Source of the DNA: Oscillospiraceae bacterium
GTDB taxonomy: Bacteria; Bacillota; Clostridia; UMGS1883; UMGS1540
Reading direction: 5' to 3'
NCBI GenBank assembly: GCA_015068765.1
Contig: SVJY01000014.1
Span: forward strand, 1 to 43,617
Length of the DNA stretch: 43,617 bases
A model generated the notes under the pieces. It was given only the letters and a program-made list of their open reading frames with translations, was not told the origin of the DNA and searched no databases. Shown in pieces: positions 1-8,964 of the stretch (the first letter of the stretch is position 1; every line of letters starts with the position of its first letter). A program made the position numbers and the translations under genes.

Positions 1-181
1 GAACAAGCAAGCCAAGACCGATAGCTTGAAGTCCTCCGTTAATGCCTTGAACAACCGACCAAACTGTTCCACCCTTAAAGTGTTCAGGTGAGGTTGTTAC
101 CAAAGTCCATATTTCAGCCATTTTATTGTTCCAAGTAGCAAACGCATTTTCCAAGTTGGCAACAATCCAATTATCGCTCAA
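1..181 (-). CDS. 5' end (truncated by window) of probable ICE conjugation membrane protein (TrbL/VirB6-like)
   Basis: Reverse strand has AAGGAGGTGAATACTT then TTG start; reads LSDNWIVANLENAFATWNNKMAEIWTLVTTSPEHFKGGTVWSVVQGINGGLQAIGLGLLV, resembling N-termini of Firmicutes ICE membrane proteins; runs off left edge. Confidence 0.6.
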   Translation of the reverse strand, partial: MSDNWIVANLENAFATWNNKMAEIWTLVTTSPEHFKGGTVWSVVQGINGGLQAIGLGLLV

Positions 182-245
182 AAGTATTCACCTCCTTAAA
201 GGATACTGCTACCCATAAGGGCGGCAGTATATAAAACTTAACTTC

Positions 246-295
246 TCCGTCAAGTAAAAAGAGATACCGCATGGTATCTCTTTTTACTTGACGGA
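246..295. repeat. Perfect inverted repeat: 23-bp arms, 4-nt loop
   Basis: tccgtcaagtaaaaagagatacc-gcat-ggtatctctttttacttgacgga. Confidence 0.95.
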
Positions 296-413
296 ATAAT
301 TATATTTCCTTTTCAGTCTAAAACAGACTTAAAAAATTTTAATTTCTTTGATAACAATAAATAATCGTTTTACGTAAGTGGTAAAATGTGAATAGGAAAG
401 GAAGGGGATATAA

Positions 414-1252
414 ATGAGAAAAATCACATATGAGCTTTTAGTACACTTTGAAAAATATCTAATCGAGGAGGAAAAAGTGAAAACACCATAGAAAAATATA
501 TGCGTGATGTCCGCTTTTTTATGCATTGGTTAGGAGATAAAAATCTGGATAAAGCCACAGTTTTGGCATACAAGAAGGAGCTTTGCGAAAGGTACGCACC
601 CAAAAGCGTAAATTCGATGCTTTCATCACTGAATGCCTTATTTGTATTTAAGGCTTGGTATGAGCTCAAGGTAAAAATTTTGAAGATACAAAGACAGATA
701 TTTTCGGATAGAGAAAAAGAGCTGAAAAAGACCGAGTGTGAAAGGCTTCTCGCTGAAGCGAAGAACAAACAAAGCGAAAGGCTATATTATTTGATGCAGA
801 CCATCGGCAGTACGGGAATTCGTGTTTCGGAACTACGGTACATCACCTGCGAAGCCGCAAGGAGCGGGCAGGCCGTTATAAACGGTAAGGGTAAATTGCG
901 AAAGGTGTTTTTACCCAAGCAATTATGCGAAATGCTGAGGGGATATATAAAACGGCAGAATATAAAAAACGGCCCCGTTTTTATCACAAGAACGGGAAAG
1001 CCGCTTGACCGAAGTGCTGTATGGAAAATGATGAAGGAATTATGCGAGAGGGCCAACGTGTCTAAAGATAAAGTCTTTCCGCATAATCTACGGCATCTTT
1101 TTGCCAGAACGTATTATTCAATGCAAAAAGATATCGTACGCCTTGCAGATATTTTGGGGCATTCGAGCATCGATACCACACGCATCTATACCGCGGAAAA
1201 CGGTGAGGTGCACCGCAGGCAAATTCAAAGGCTTGGGCTTTTGCGAATATAA
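414..1252 (+). pseudogene. Tyrosine recombinase/integrase with apparent 1-nt frameshift near 472-476
   Basis: ORF from 500 carries R (GIRVSELR), K (GKGKLRK), HNLRH, LGHSS, TTRIY motifs; ATG at 414 opens MRKITYELLVHFEKYLIEEEK in another frame; adding one A to the A5 run restores continuity (..EEEKSENTIEKYMRDV..). Confidence 0.8.
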
Positions 1253-1357
1253 ATCCACATAATCAAAATTATGTTGCAATACATAAGTAAAATAAGGCTT
1301 CCCCCGGGATTTTTTATCATGAAACAAGTATGATTTTAAGACCGGCAAATAGCAAAA

Positions 1358-1549
1358 TTGCTACTCCGGTCCATGTCCGAAACAGAGATAGACATAAACG
1401 ACTATTCCATGACAAACGGTATTTACAACACCATGTATGAAAGAAGAGCGTATATCCAAAGCATTCTGAAGGCGGACTTTGACTACGACAAGATGGTTGA
1501 CACCGATGATGCGGAAAAGGTAAAAGGCATTGTAGAAGCAATGAACTAA
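1358..1549 (+). CDS. Short hypothetical ORF, possibly a gene fragment
   Basis: 63-aa ORF followed by strong hairpin; no family recognised. Confidence 0.3.
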   Translation: MLLRSMSETEIDINDYSMTNGIYNTMYERRAYIQSILKADFDYDKMVDTDDAEKVKGIVEAMN

Positions 1550-1552
1550 ACG

Positions 1553-1602
1553 GATGCGAAAGGCTTTCTGCTATGAAGGCGGAAAGCCTTTCTACTCGCA
1601 TC
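1553..1602 (+). terminator. Two-tier hairpin, probable terminator
   Basis: gatgcg/cgcatc outer stem plus aaaggctttc/gaaagccttt inner stem. Confidence 0.6.
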
Positions 1603-1640
1603 AGGCTCCGTTAAAATAAGCGTTGAAGGGAGAAAGTAAC

Positions 1641-2454
1641 GTGAAGAGAATACTTTCGTTTTTGATCGCATTTGCGATGGTATTATCGGTGTGCGGCACG
1701 GCTTTTGCCGCATCTCCAAACACATTGACGTTTCATCTCACATATGAAGACAAGTATGAACAAACAGTTCCGTCAGGTACTACGATCACAGTTGCATTCT
1801 CTGTCGAAAATGACAGCGGTGAAAATCTGACACTGAAAAGACTCCAGAACGAAATATATTACGATCATACATTTTTTGCGTTTGTAGAAGGCAGTGCGAA
1901 AGTGGAAAAGAAAAACGCCGGGCTCGGCAGTTCGCTCAAAGTATACTCCACTGACGAACACAGAGTCTATTGCGGTTTCCACCCTTGCAAAGCTCGTAAT
2001 TCTAAAGGGCAGAACACCGGAAACCTTTGAACCGAACGCATGTATTACCCGTGCTGAATTTACAACAATAGCAGCGAGATTTTCGGATGCAACCTGGAAC
2101 GGTGCAGACCTATTCTCTGATATTGCAGGGCATTGGGCACGGGATTATATCAATGCGGCGGCTTCCATCGGTTGGATTGTCGGCGAGAACGGGATATTCC
2201 GCCCTAATGACAATATCACCCGTGCAGAAGTAATGACGCTTGTCAACCGTATGCTTGAACGTCAGCCGGAAAGCAAAGACGATATTCTTCCCGGTATGAC
2301 ACAGTGGGTTGACAATATGGATGAAAATGCCTGGTACTACTGGGCAGTTCAGGAAGCGACAAACAGCCACGATTATGAAATGAAGGCAGACGGCGTTCAT
2401 GAGAAATGGACAAAGCTCATAGATAATCCTGACTGGACTACGCTGGAAAAATAA
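1641..2454 (+). pseudogene. Secreted SLH-domain protein, frame-disrupted or internally deleted
   Basis: Signal peptide VKRILSFLIAFAMVLSVCGTAFA in one frame; SLH repeats (GRTPETFEPNACITRAEFTTIAARF, FSDIAGHWARDYINAAASIGWIVGENGIFRPNDNITRAEVMTLVNRML) continue in another frame from about 1950. Confidence 0.75.
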
Positions 2455-2466
2455 CTTTTGATACCA

Positions 2467-2497
2467 TAGCCCGATTTCGGTAAGACTGATTTCGGGC
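2467..2497 (+). terminator. Hairpin, probable terminator of SLH gene
   Basis: tagcccga ... tcgggcta directly after the SLH reading frame. Confidence 0.5.
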
Positions 2498-2637
2498 TAC
2501 TGTTATTTTAGAGAAAACAAAGGATTCGTCAAGAAGGCTTGACAAATCTATGCGGAGACTGTAAAATACAAAAGGGTGAAGCTTTTTTGCGTATAGGGAG
2601 ACGGCAGAATATATAAAACGATAGAAAGCGGATTGGG

Positions 2638-3186
2638 ATGAAAAGACAGATAGAGACCCCGTACGGCGTAGTGTTTTATACGCCGGAACGGAAAAAGGTT
2701 AAAAATATAAACCTACGTATAAAGCCGGACGGCAGCGTTTACGTTTCGGCGAATCGCCTGGTGCCGCAAGCAGTGATGGATGCTTTTGTGTTTTCTAAGG
2801 CAGCGTATATTGTAAACGCACAGGCGCAATGCCAAAACAGACCGGAAAGTAAGCCGGTTTTCCCGGAGAAGGAAATCGCCGGTGTGATTACGGCGATTTG
2901 TCAGAAGGTGTATCCGTATTTTGAGGGGAAAGGTGTGCCCTACCCCCGGATTCGCTTTCGCAAAATGGTATCCCGTTGGGGTAGCTGCAATGCGGCAAAA
3001 AAAATCCTGACGTTCAATACTAATCTGATGCTTGCACCCATAGAGTGCATATCCTATGTGGTACTCCATGAATTCACCCATTTTTTGGTGTGCAACCATT
3101 CCGATGCCTTTTACCGGGAGCTGGAAAAGGTTTGCCCCGACTGGAAGACATGCAGAAAAAAATTAAAGGAGATTCATATCCGATGA
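2638..3186 (+). CDS. YgjP-like (DUF45) M48-type metallopeptidase
   Basis: SRWGSCN and VVLHEFTHFLVCNHSDAFY motifs. Confidence 0.85.
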   Translation: MKRQIETPYGVVFYTPERKKVKNINLRIKPDGSVYVSANRLVPQAVMDAFVFSKAAYIVNAQAQCQNRPESKPVFPEKEIAGVITAICQKVYPYFEGKGVPYPRIRFRKMVSRWGSCNAAKKILTFNTNLMLAPIECISYVVLHEFTHFLVCNHSDAFYRELEKVCPDWKTCRKKLKEIHIR

Positions 3187-3497
3187 AAAAATGCAGAATC
3201 ACTGTGATGAAAATTGTCCGGCATACGGATTTGATGGAAAAATACGAAAATCCCATCGAGCACGCCTGCGATATGCAGGAGGGGCAGGTGTTTATTACTA
3301 ACGGCTGGGAAAAGCCGGAAGGACTTTGCGACAGTGCATGGGAAAGTATGTCCGCCTTTGTAATGACGTTATCCCATGGCGGCGAAAATCTGTATGACGG
3401 GTGGATGAAAAATAAACGGTCTGCCATGATTTCCTGTAATGACGGCTTCCGACCGGTCAGCTTCTATATTGAAGCTTTAGATGAAGAAGTAAAATAG
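3183..3497 (+). CDS. TIGR04076-like family protein
   Basis: MKKCRITVMKIVRHTDLMEKY..; ATG overlaps previous stop. Confidence 0.65.
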   Translation: MKKCRITVMKIVRHTDLMEKYENPIEHACDMQEGQVFITNGWEKPEGLCDSAWESMSAFVMTLSHGGENLYDGWMKNKRSAMISCNDGFRPVSFYIEALDEEVK

Positions 3498-3563
3498 AAG
3501 GGCGTTCCACTCTGCGGAGTGGGTCTTTTTTAGAAGATATTTAGAAAAAATTCAAAATAGATA

Positions 3564-3618
3564 TTGACAGAACCATTCTGTTATGCTACAATCTATTTAG
3601 AAATATTTCTAAATAGAT
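3564..3618 (+). promoter_or_regulatory. Promoter with 28-bp perfect palindromic operator
   Basis: TTGACA-N17-TACAAT; palindrome atctatttagaaatatttctaaatagat (3591-3618) overlaps -10/+1. Confidence 0.8.
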
Positions 3619-3665
3619 ATCGGAGAAATTGTTTTTACCGTGATAGAAATCGTCTTAAACAACTA

Positions 3666-3767
3666 AACGGTGCTATACCAGGCGGACGCTCTATGATTGT
3701 CGCACCGGACGGGTAAATACTTAAAGATATGGGAAAAAGTCGCTCCTATCCGGATGCGACCTAAGCG
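3666..3767 (+). pseudogene. Possible decayed nitrilase-family C-terminal fragment
   Basis: NGAIPGGRSMIVAPDG*ILKDMGKS, in frame with the arsR-like ORF but interrupted by stops. Confidence 0.4.
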
Positions 3768-3824
3768 TTGTACATGCAACACATCCATATCAATCGCTAT
3801 AAACATTTTGACGGGGTGGATAAA

Positions 3825-4097
3825 GTGGGAATTAACGAGACACTGAAAGCAATCGCAGACCCGGTACGACGGGATATTCTGTCCATGCTTAAATCCGGAA
3901 AAAAAACTGCCGGGGAGATCGGAGAACAGTTCCGACTGTCCGGGGCAACTGTTTCTTATCATCTGGCTAAATTGAAGAAGGCAGACCTGATTGCAGAGGA
4001 GAAGTATAAAAATTACATTTATTATATGCTCAATACCTCGGTTTTTGAGGAGGTATTAACATGGATATATAAGCTGGGAGGGGAAAAGAATGAATAG
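3825..4097 (+). CDS. ArsR-family autorepressor, SdpR type
   Basis: LKAIADPVRRDILSMLKSGKKTAGEIGEQFRLSGATVSYHLAKLKKADLI; GTG start; overlaps SdpI-like gene. Confidence 0.85.
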   Translation: MGINETLKAIADPVRRDILSMLKSGKKTAGEIGEQFRLSGATVSYHLAKLKKADLIAEEKYKNYIYYMLNTSVFEEVLTWIYKLGGEKNE

Positions 4098-4701
4098 AAT
4101 TAAGTGGAAGAGCCTTCTAATGACGTGTATCATTTGTCTTGCAGGAATTTTGCCGGGGCTTTTAACCTGGGATTTGTTGCCGGACCGGATTGCAATTCAT
4201 TTTGACATTCATAATACGCCGGATAATTTTAGCGGCAAAGGGTTTGCAGTATTCGGGTTGCCGCTGATTATGATGCTGGGACAGCTGATTGCTTGTATCC
4301 TTTGGGATTACCAATCCGCCTTGCGGGGAGAAAACAAAAAAGTGGAATGGGTGATAAAAGGAATACTCCCGGTTATGACAATGCTGTTGCAGCTTGCCAC
4401 CATAGGCTTTGCCTTAGGGTATAGCATAGACATCCGCAAGGTGGCGTGCCTTGGCGTGGGTATTATTTTCCTTTTGGTCGGCAATTATCTGCCGAAGCTC
4501 GATTATGTGAAAAATTTTCAGGTCAACAAAGAAAAGGCAAGGAAGATCAACCGGTTTTGGGGGTTTGCAACCGTTATTATGGGCATTTTATTCCTCATCA
4601 GCATTTTCCTGCCGCCTGTTTTTGGGATCATTTGTCTGTTTTTGATGCTTCCCTACGCCATCTTGCTGGTAGGCTACGGCGTGTATATCAGGAAAAAATA
4701 A
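4090..4701 (+). CDS. SdpI/DUF1648-type membrane protein
   Basis: LLTWDLLPDRIAIHFDIHNTPDNFSGKGFAVFGLPLIM motif and multiple TM segments. Confidence 0.85.
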   Translation: MNRIKWKSLLMTCIICLAGILPGLLTWDLLPDRIAIHFDIHNTPDNFSGKGFAVFGLPLIMMLGQLIACILWDYQSALRGENKKVEWVIKGILPVMTMLLQLATIGFALGYSIDIRKVACLGVGIIFLLVGNYLPKLDYVKNFQVNKEKARKINRFWGFATVIMGILFLISIFLPPVFGIICLFLMLPYAILLVGYGVYIRKK

Positions 4702-4716
4702 TAGGCCTTCTCAATA

Positions 4717-5271
4717 TTAGGATTTCTTATTCTTGTACATCAGCTTAAAGGAAAGCTTTTTCGTTTCGTCCTTCGGTTTCTTATAGCCTACTATATAGCC
4801 GAGGGCGGTAAACACAGGCAAAATGAGGAGCACCAGCCCGTATCCTGCCAAAACCGGAACGAGACCGCTTCCCGTGGGTAGTGTAGCAGGCAAAAAGCCC
4901 ATATATACACCGATGCAGATGATCCGATAGAAGGGGAACATACCGGGGAAAAGCAGAAACAGAAGATAAAAAATCAGGAAAGGGATTTCGCTGAGTAGCC
5001 CCACAACCAATCCTTTTAAGCGGTAGTGCTTTTCCGTGGCATAGGATTGTCGGTCATGCCGTCCCATTTTCCAAATCATATCGAAGGCAATCCCCAGATA
5101 CAGGGAGCAAACCATCAGCGAGAAGATAACGGGACCCGTACCGGTGAAGGTGTTGGCATCGGAAAAGGTGTCGATAATGGGCAAAAAGACCGGAAGCATA
5201 ATCACGGTTATAATATTGAAAAAAATCCGTTCGCCAAGTAGCTTCCACATGTGACGCATATGCTGTTTCAT
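4717..5271 (-). CDS. Hypothetical multi-TM membrane protein
   Basis: Single ORF with several hydrophobic segments. Confidence 0.7.
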   Translation of the reverse strand: MKQHMRHMWKLLGERIFFNIITVIMLPVFLPIIDTFSDANTFTGTGPVIFSLMVCSLYLGIAFDMIWKMGRHDRQSYATEKHYRLKGLVVGLLSEIPFLIFYLLFLLFPGMFPFYRIICIGVYMGFLPATLPTGSGLVPVLAGYGLVLLILPVFTALGYIVGYKKPKDETKKLSFKLMYKNKKS

Positions 5272-5492
5272 AAAATCACCTCATTTGTATAGTATACACA
5301 CTTTTTACAAAAAGGTCAAGCTTTTTTTGCGATGAATCCTGCAAATATGTGCCATATCCTTTCCGTCGCTTCGGGAAAGCCTTTCTGGAAGAAAACGTGA
5401 AAAATAAAGAAAAAAGATGAAAAACAGTTGCATTTTTTATAAAAATATACTATAATAAATTATTATACTAAAAATGTAAAGTAGGGAATAGA

Positions 5493-6449
5493 TTGTATCG
5501 CAAAATTATTTTTGATTTAGACGGGGTCATCACCGACGAATCTGTTTTCTGGGATTCCGCGGCACTGACAGTGGCGGAATTTTTGGGACAACCGCTTTTG
5601 GAACCGGCGGAGCTCAGAAAGCTTTATTTTTACGATGATGCCATTATCCGGCTTGTGAAAAATCGCGGAGTGAATTCCAACTGGGATTTGGCATATCTGA
5701 CCTTTGCCTTCTGGGAAGGGGACAGCCGCGGTGTATATGAGACGATCTTAAATATGGATATGCAGGCCTTTGACCTGTACCGCACTGCCGGCGTGCATCT
5801 GGCGGAAAAGACGGGCAGACCCTTTGAGGAAGTGAAGCGGGGCGGCGTAATGTGGCAGGCAATGGCGGATTCGTTTCAGGAATGGTTCCTTGGCAGTACG
5901 GTATTTGCCGAAGTTAACGGCAAAGCACCCCGCGGAAGTCATGACGGCCTTTGGAACAGTGAAGAGCCGATTGTGGGGCGTGAGAAACTAAGGTCTACAC
6001 TTCTTACGTTGCAGATGCAGGGCGTATCCCTTCGGATTGGGACGGCAAGACCGCTACCGGAAGGGGTCGCACCGCTAAAACGCTGGGGCGTGTACGACTT
6101 TTTCGATGCAGAAGGCGTGATTACCTACGATTTTATCCGCGGTGCCGAGACGGAAAGCGGAAAAATCGGGCAACTGGGTAAACCCCATCCTTACATTTTT
6201 TTAAAAGCCTATTTTGGAAAATCTTTCCCGGACAGAGACATTCTGGACGGGAAGTATGCAAAAGAATTTTCCGACTGCCTCATCGTGGGCGATGCCGGGG
6301 CGGATTTGTTTGCCGCCAAACAAATGGGTGCCGATTTTGCCGCAGTGCTCACAGGCGTGGCAGGTGCGGATGCAAGACCGTTTTTTGAAGAAAACGGAGC
6401 GAAATATATTTTGCCGGATATTACGGCATTACCTTTTATTCGGGATTAA
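5493..6449 (+). CDS. HAD family hydrolase
   Basis: IIFDLDGVITDES and DCLIVGDAGADLFAAKQMGA; TTG start. Confidence 0.8.
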   Translation: MYRKIIFDLDGVITDESVFWDSAALTVAEFLGQPLLEPAELRKLYFYDDAIIRLVKNRGVNSNWDLAYLTFAFWEGDSRGVYETILNMDMQAFDLYRTAGVHLAEKTGRPFEEVKRGGVMWQAMADSFQEWFLGSTVFAEVNGKAPRGSHDGLWNSEEPIVGREKLRSTLLTLQMQGVSLRIGTARPLPEGVAPLKRWGVYDFFDAEGVITYDFIRGAETESGKIGQLGKPHPYIFLKAYFGKSFPDRDILDGKYAKEFSDCLIVGDAGADLFAAKQMGADFAAVLTGVAGADARPFFEENGAKYILPDITALPFIRD

Positions 6450-6463
6450 ACGGAGGATAAAAA

Positions 6464-6994
6464 ATGAACGTGGCAAATGTTCTTACAGTGATTCGTATTT
6501 CCATGATTCCCTTTGTAGCATGGATGTTTGCACAGGGGAATTTCCGTGCGGCGGCTATCATCTTTTTTGCGGCTTGTTTTACGGACGTGCTGGACGGCTA
6601 TATTGCTCGCCGCTTCCATATGATTACGGATATCGGCAAGCTTTTGGACCCGTTGGCGGACAAGGGAATGCAGCTGACCGTGCTGATCTCTCTGGCATTT
6701 TGCCGGCGGATGCCGTTTGCGGCTGTGGTGGTGATTCTCGCTAAGGAAATCCTGATGTTTGTAGGCGGACTGTTTTTGTACCGCCGGAAGATTGTGGTGT
6801 CCGCAAACTGGTATGGCAAAGCCGCCACGGTGCTGATTGCGGCAAGTGTAATGGCGGTGCTCCTGTTTTATGATACGATGGCAAGGGGGCTACTCACCGT
6901 TATGCAGTGGTTACCGGTGGTGGTATCCGTAACCGCCTTCCTGCTGTATCTGATAGAATTTATTAAGACGGTGCGGGAGGGAAAACTCTTATGA
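6464..6994 (+). CDS. pgsA: CDP-diacylglycerol--glycerol-3-phosphate 3-phosphatidyltransferase
   Basis: CDP-alcohol phosphatidyltransferase motif DGYIARRFHMITDIGKLLDPLADK. Confidence 0.9.
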   Translation: MNVANVLTVIRISMIPFVAWMFAQGNFRAAAIIFFAACFTDVLDGYIARRFHMITDIGKLLDPLADKGMQLTVLISLAFCRRMPFAAVVVILAKEILMFVGGLFLYRRKIVVSANWYGKAATVLIAASVMAVLLFYDTMARGLLTVMQWLPVVVSVTAFLLYLIEFIKTVREGKLL

Positions 6995-7623
6995 GAGAGC
7001 ATAACTATACCATTCCGCTGAACGAGGCTCTGGAGGCAGGCGTATCCTGCTTTCTCTGTAAAATGGAGGACGAGCTGGAGGAGAGGGCACTGGACTATTA
7101 TATGGGTGCGGCGGTTATGGAGCCGAACGTGCGGATCGAAACAAATCGCAAGGGTTTTTGCCGCAGACACGCAGAAAAGATGCTGGAAATGCCGAAAAAG
7201 CTCCCGCTTCTTCTGGCATTGCAGACCCGGCTGGATACAGTGGCGGAAGCCTTCCGCAAGGAGAAAAAGCCCGGCAAGGCGACGGAGAAAACCTGTGCAG
7301 TTTGTGACAGGGCGGCAGGACAGATGCATAAATGCTTGGAAAACTGCCTGTGGCTACTTAGAACCGAGCCGGATTTCTTGCAGAAATATTTAGCATCGCA
7401 GGGCGTTTGTATTCACCATTTTCATGCACTGGCAGAGCGAATGGGACGGAGCGACGGTGCTCTGTATGTACAGCTGCACGAACATATGGAAAAGAAATTA
7501 AAGACGCTGGCGGCGGATATTGACAGTTTCACCCGTAGTTTTGATTACCGGAGCACGCCGGACGCGTCTATCCGAACGGTACCCGGACGTGCCGTGGAAA
7601 CGTTGACAGAAAAGAGAGGATAA
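6991..7623 (+). CDS. DUF6062-like protein
   Basis: N-terminal CFLCKMEDELEERALDYYMG and repeated Cys-x2-Cys motifs. Confidence 0.65.
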   Translation: MREHNYTIPLNEALEAGVSCFLCKMEDELEERALDYYMGAAVMEPNVRIETNRKGFCRRHAEKMLEMPKKLPLLLALQTRLDTVAEAFRKEKKPGKATEKTCAVCDRAAGQMHKCLENCLWLLRTEPDFLQKYLASQGVCIHHFHALAERMGRSDGALYVQLHEHMEKKLKTLAADIDSFTRSFDYRSTPDASIRTVPGRAVETLTEKRG

Positions 7624-7625
7624 CA

Positions 7626-8450
7626 ATGGCTGGTTTTTTTGGAATGTTTAATTTTGATAAGCCGGGACGGGGCGTGGATAAGGATGCACCGGAAAAAAGA
7701 GGTTTTTTCCTTTTTTTCGATATCTTGTTTCGGAAATTCTGGCGGATCAGCACGCTGAGCCTTTTCTATACCTTATTCAGTCTTCCGGCGGTGGTTGTGT
7801 TTTTTCTGCTGAACACTTTTTTGCAGACTTGGATTAGCCCGATTAAGGATCCGGATTTCATCTCCTCAATCGGTGTTATTCTCACAATCTTCCTGATTTG
7901 TTTTCTCGGTGCAGGACCTGCCAGTGCAGGACAGGCCTATGTGCTTCGGAATTTTACCAGAGAGGAGCATGCATGGCCTTGGGAAGATTTCTGGTCCCAG
8001 ATAAAGGCGAATTTCTGGCAGGGCATGGGCGTCTTTCTCTTGGATATTGTCCTTTTGACGGTATTGCCGGGTGCGGCCAGCCTTTATTTTCAATATGGAT
8101 CTCAAATGCCGATTTCGCCCTTATTCAGTGCGGTGTTCGGCTTTCTCGCCATCATTTTCCTGTTTATATGGATACTGATGCATTTCTTCCTCTATCCGAT
8201 GATGGTAACACTGGACATGCGTTTTGGAAAGCTGATTAAGACCGCCTTTTTGCTGACCATGGCGAAACTGCCCCAGTGTATTCTGATTTTTATACTGAGC
8301 ATGGCGGTGTTCGCACTGTTTTTGGCACTGTACCTGGTGAACGTCGGCTTGATGGTGTTGTATGCCGCACTGGGTTTTTCCTTTGTAACCTTCGTATATG
8401 TCTTTTATGCTACCCGCGTAATGGATGAAATACTGGAAAAAGAACAATGA
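7626..8450 (+). CDS. YesL/DUF624-like membrane protein
   Basis: MAGFFGMFNFDKPGRGV and multi-TM pattern. Confidence 0.65.
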   Translation: MAGFFGMFNFDKPGRGVDKDAPEKRGFFLFFDILFRKFWRISTLSLFYTLFSLPAVVVFFLLNTFLQTWISPIKDPDFISSIGVILTIFLICFLGAGPASAGQAYVLRNFTREEHAWPWEDFWSQIKANFWQGMGVFLLDIVLLTVLPGAASLYFQYGSQMPISPLFSAVFGFLAIIFLFIWILMHFFLYPMMVTLDMRFGKLIKTAFLLTMAKLPQCILIFILSMAVFALFLALYLVNVGLMVLYAALGFSFVTFVYVFYATRVMDEILEKEQ

Positions 8451-8499
8451 TGTAAAATATTTTCCAAAAAAAGCCAACAATTTTGTGCATAATTTCCTA

Positions 8500-8706
8500 T
8501 TGCATTCTTGCTTTTTTTGTGGTATTATAATATGTGTACCGTAATATTTACATTACACAAAACTTTTTTTCATTTTCCCTCCTTTTTAAGCAGGCCGCCT
8601 CACCAGCGGTCTGTCGCATTTTATGCCGGTATTTTCGGTGCCGGAAAAGCATATATGCTAAAACCTCCTTTCTGTGCATATCTATAGAGCAGAAGGAGGT
8701 TTTTTT
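8500..8706 (+). promoter_or_regulatory. Promoter and structured leader of bofA, ending in SD-covering hairpin plus T7
   Basis: TTGCAT-N17-TATTAT; aaacctcctttctg (8661-8674) pairs with cagaaggaggttt (8690-8702), followed by T run and GTG at 8707. Confidence 0.6.
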
Positions 8707-8964
8707 GTGGGAACGGAAATTCTGATTTATATTGCCGGATTTACCGGTCTTTTATTCTTACTTCGTTTTTTCGGGAAGTCATTGCGGTTTATTCTCCGGG
8801 TGGGCGTCAGTACGCTTTTAGGGGGCGTGCTTTTGACGGTTCTCAATACCTTCGGTGCGGCGTGGGGCATCGGCATTGCCGTCAATCCCTTCACAGCATT
8901 TCTTGCAGGCGTGCTGGGTCTTCCCGGTGTGGCGGCACTGGTCTTTATTCGGCTCTGGCTATAA
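8707..8964 (+). CDS. bofA: Pro-sigmaK processing inhibitor BofA family protein
   Basis: Small 2-TM protein, ..GIAVNPFTAFLAGVLGLPGVAAL.. Confidence 0.8.
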   Translation: MGTEILIYIAGFTGLLFLLRFFGKSLRFILRVGVSTLLGGVLLTVLNTFGAAWGIGIAVNPFTAFLAGVLGLPGVAALVFIRLWL

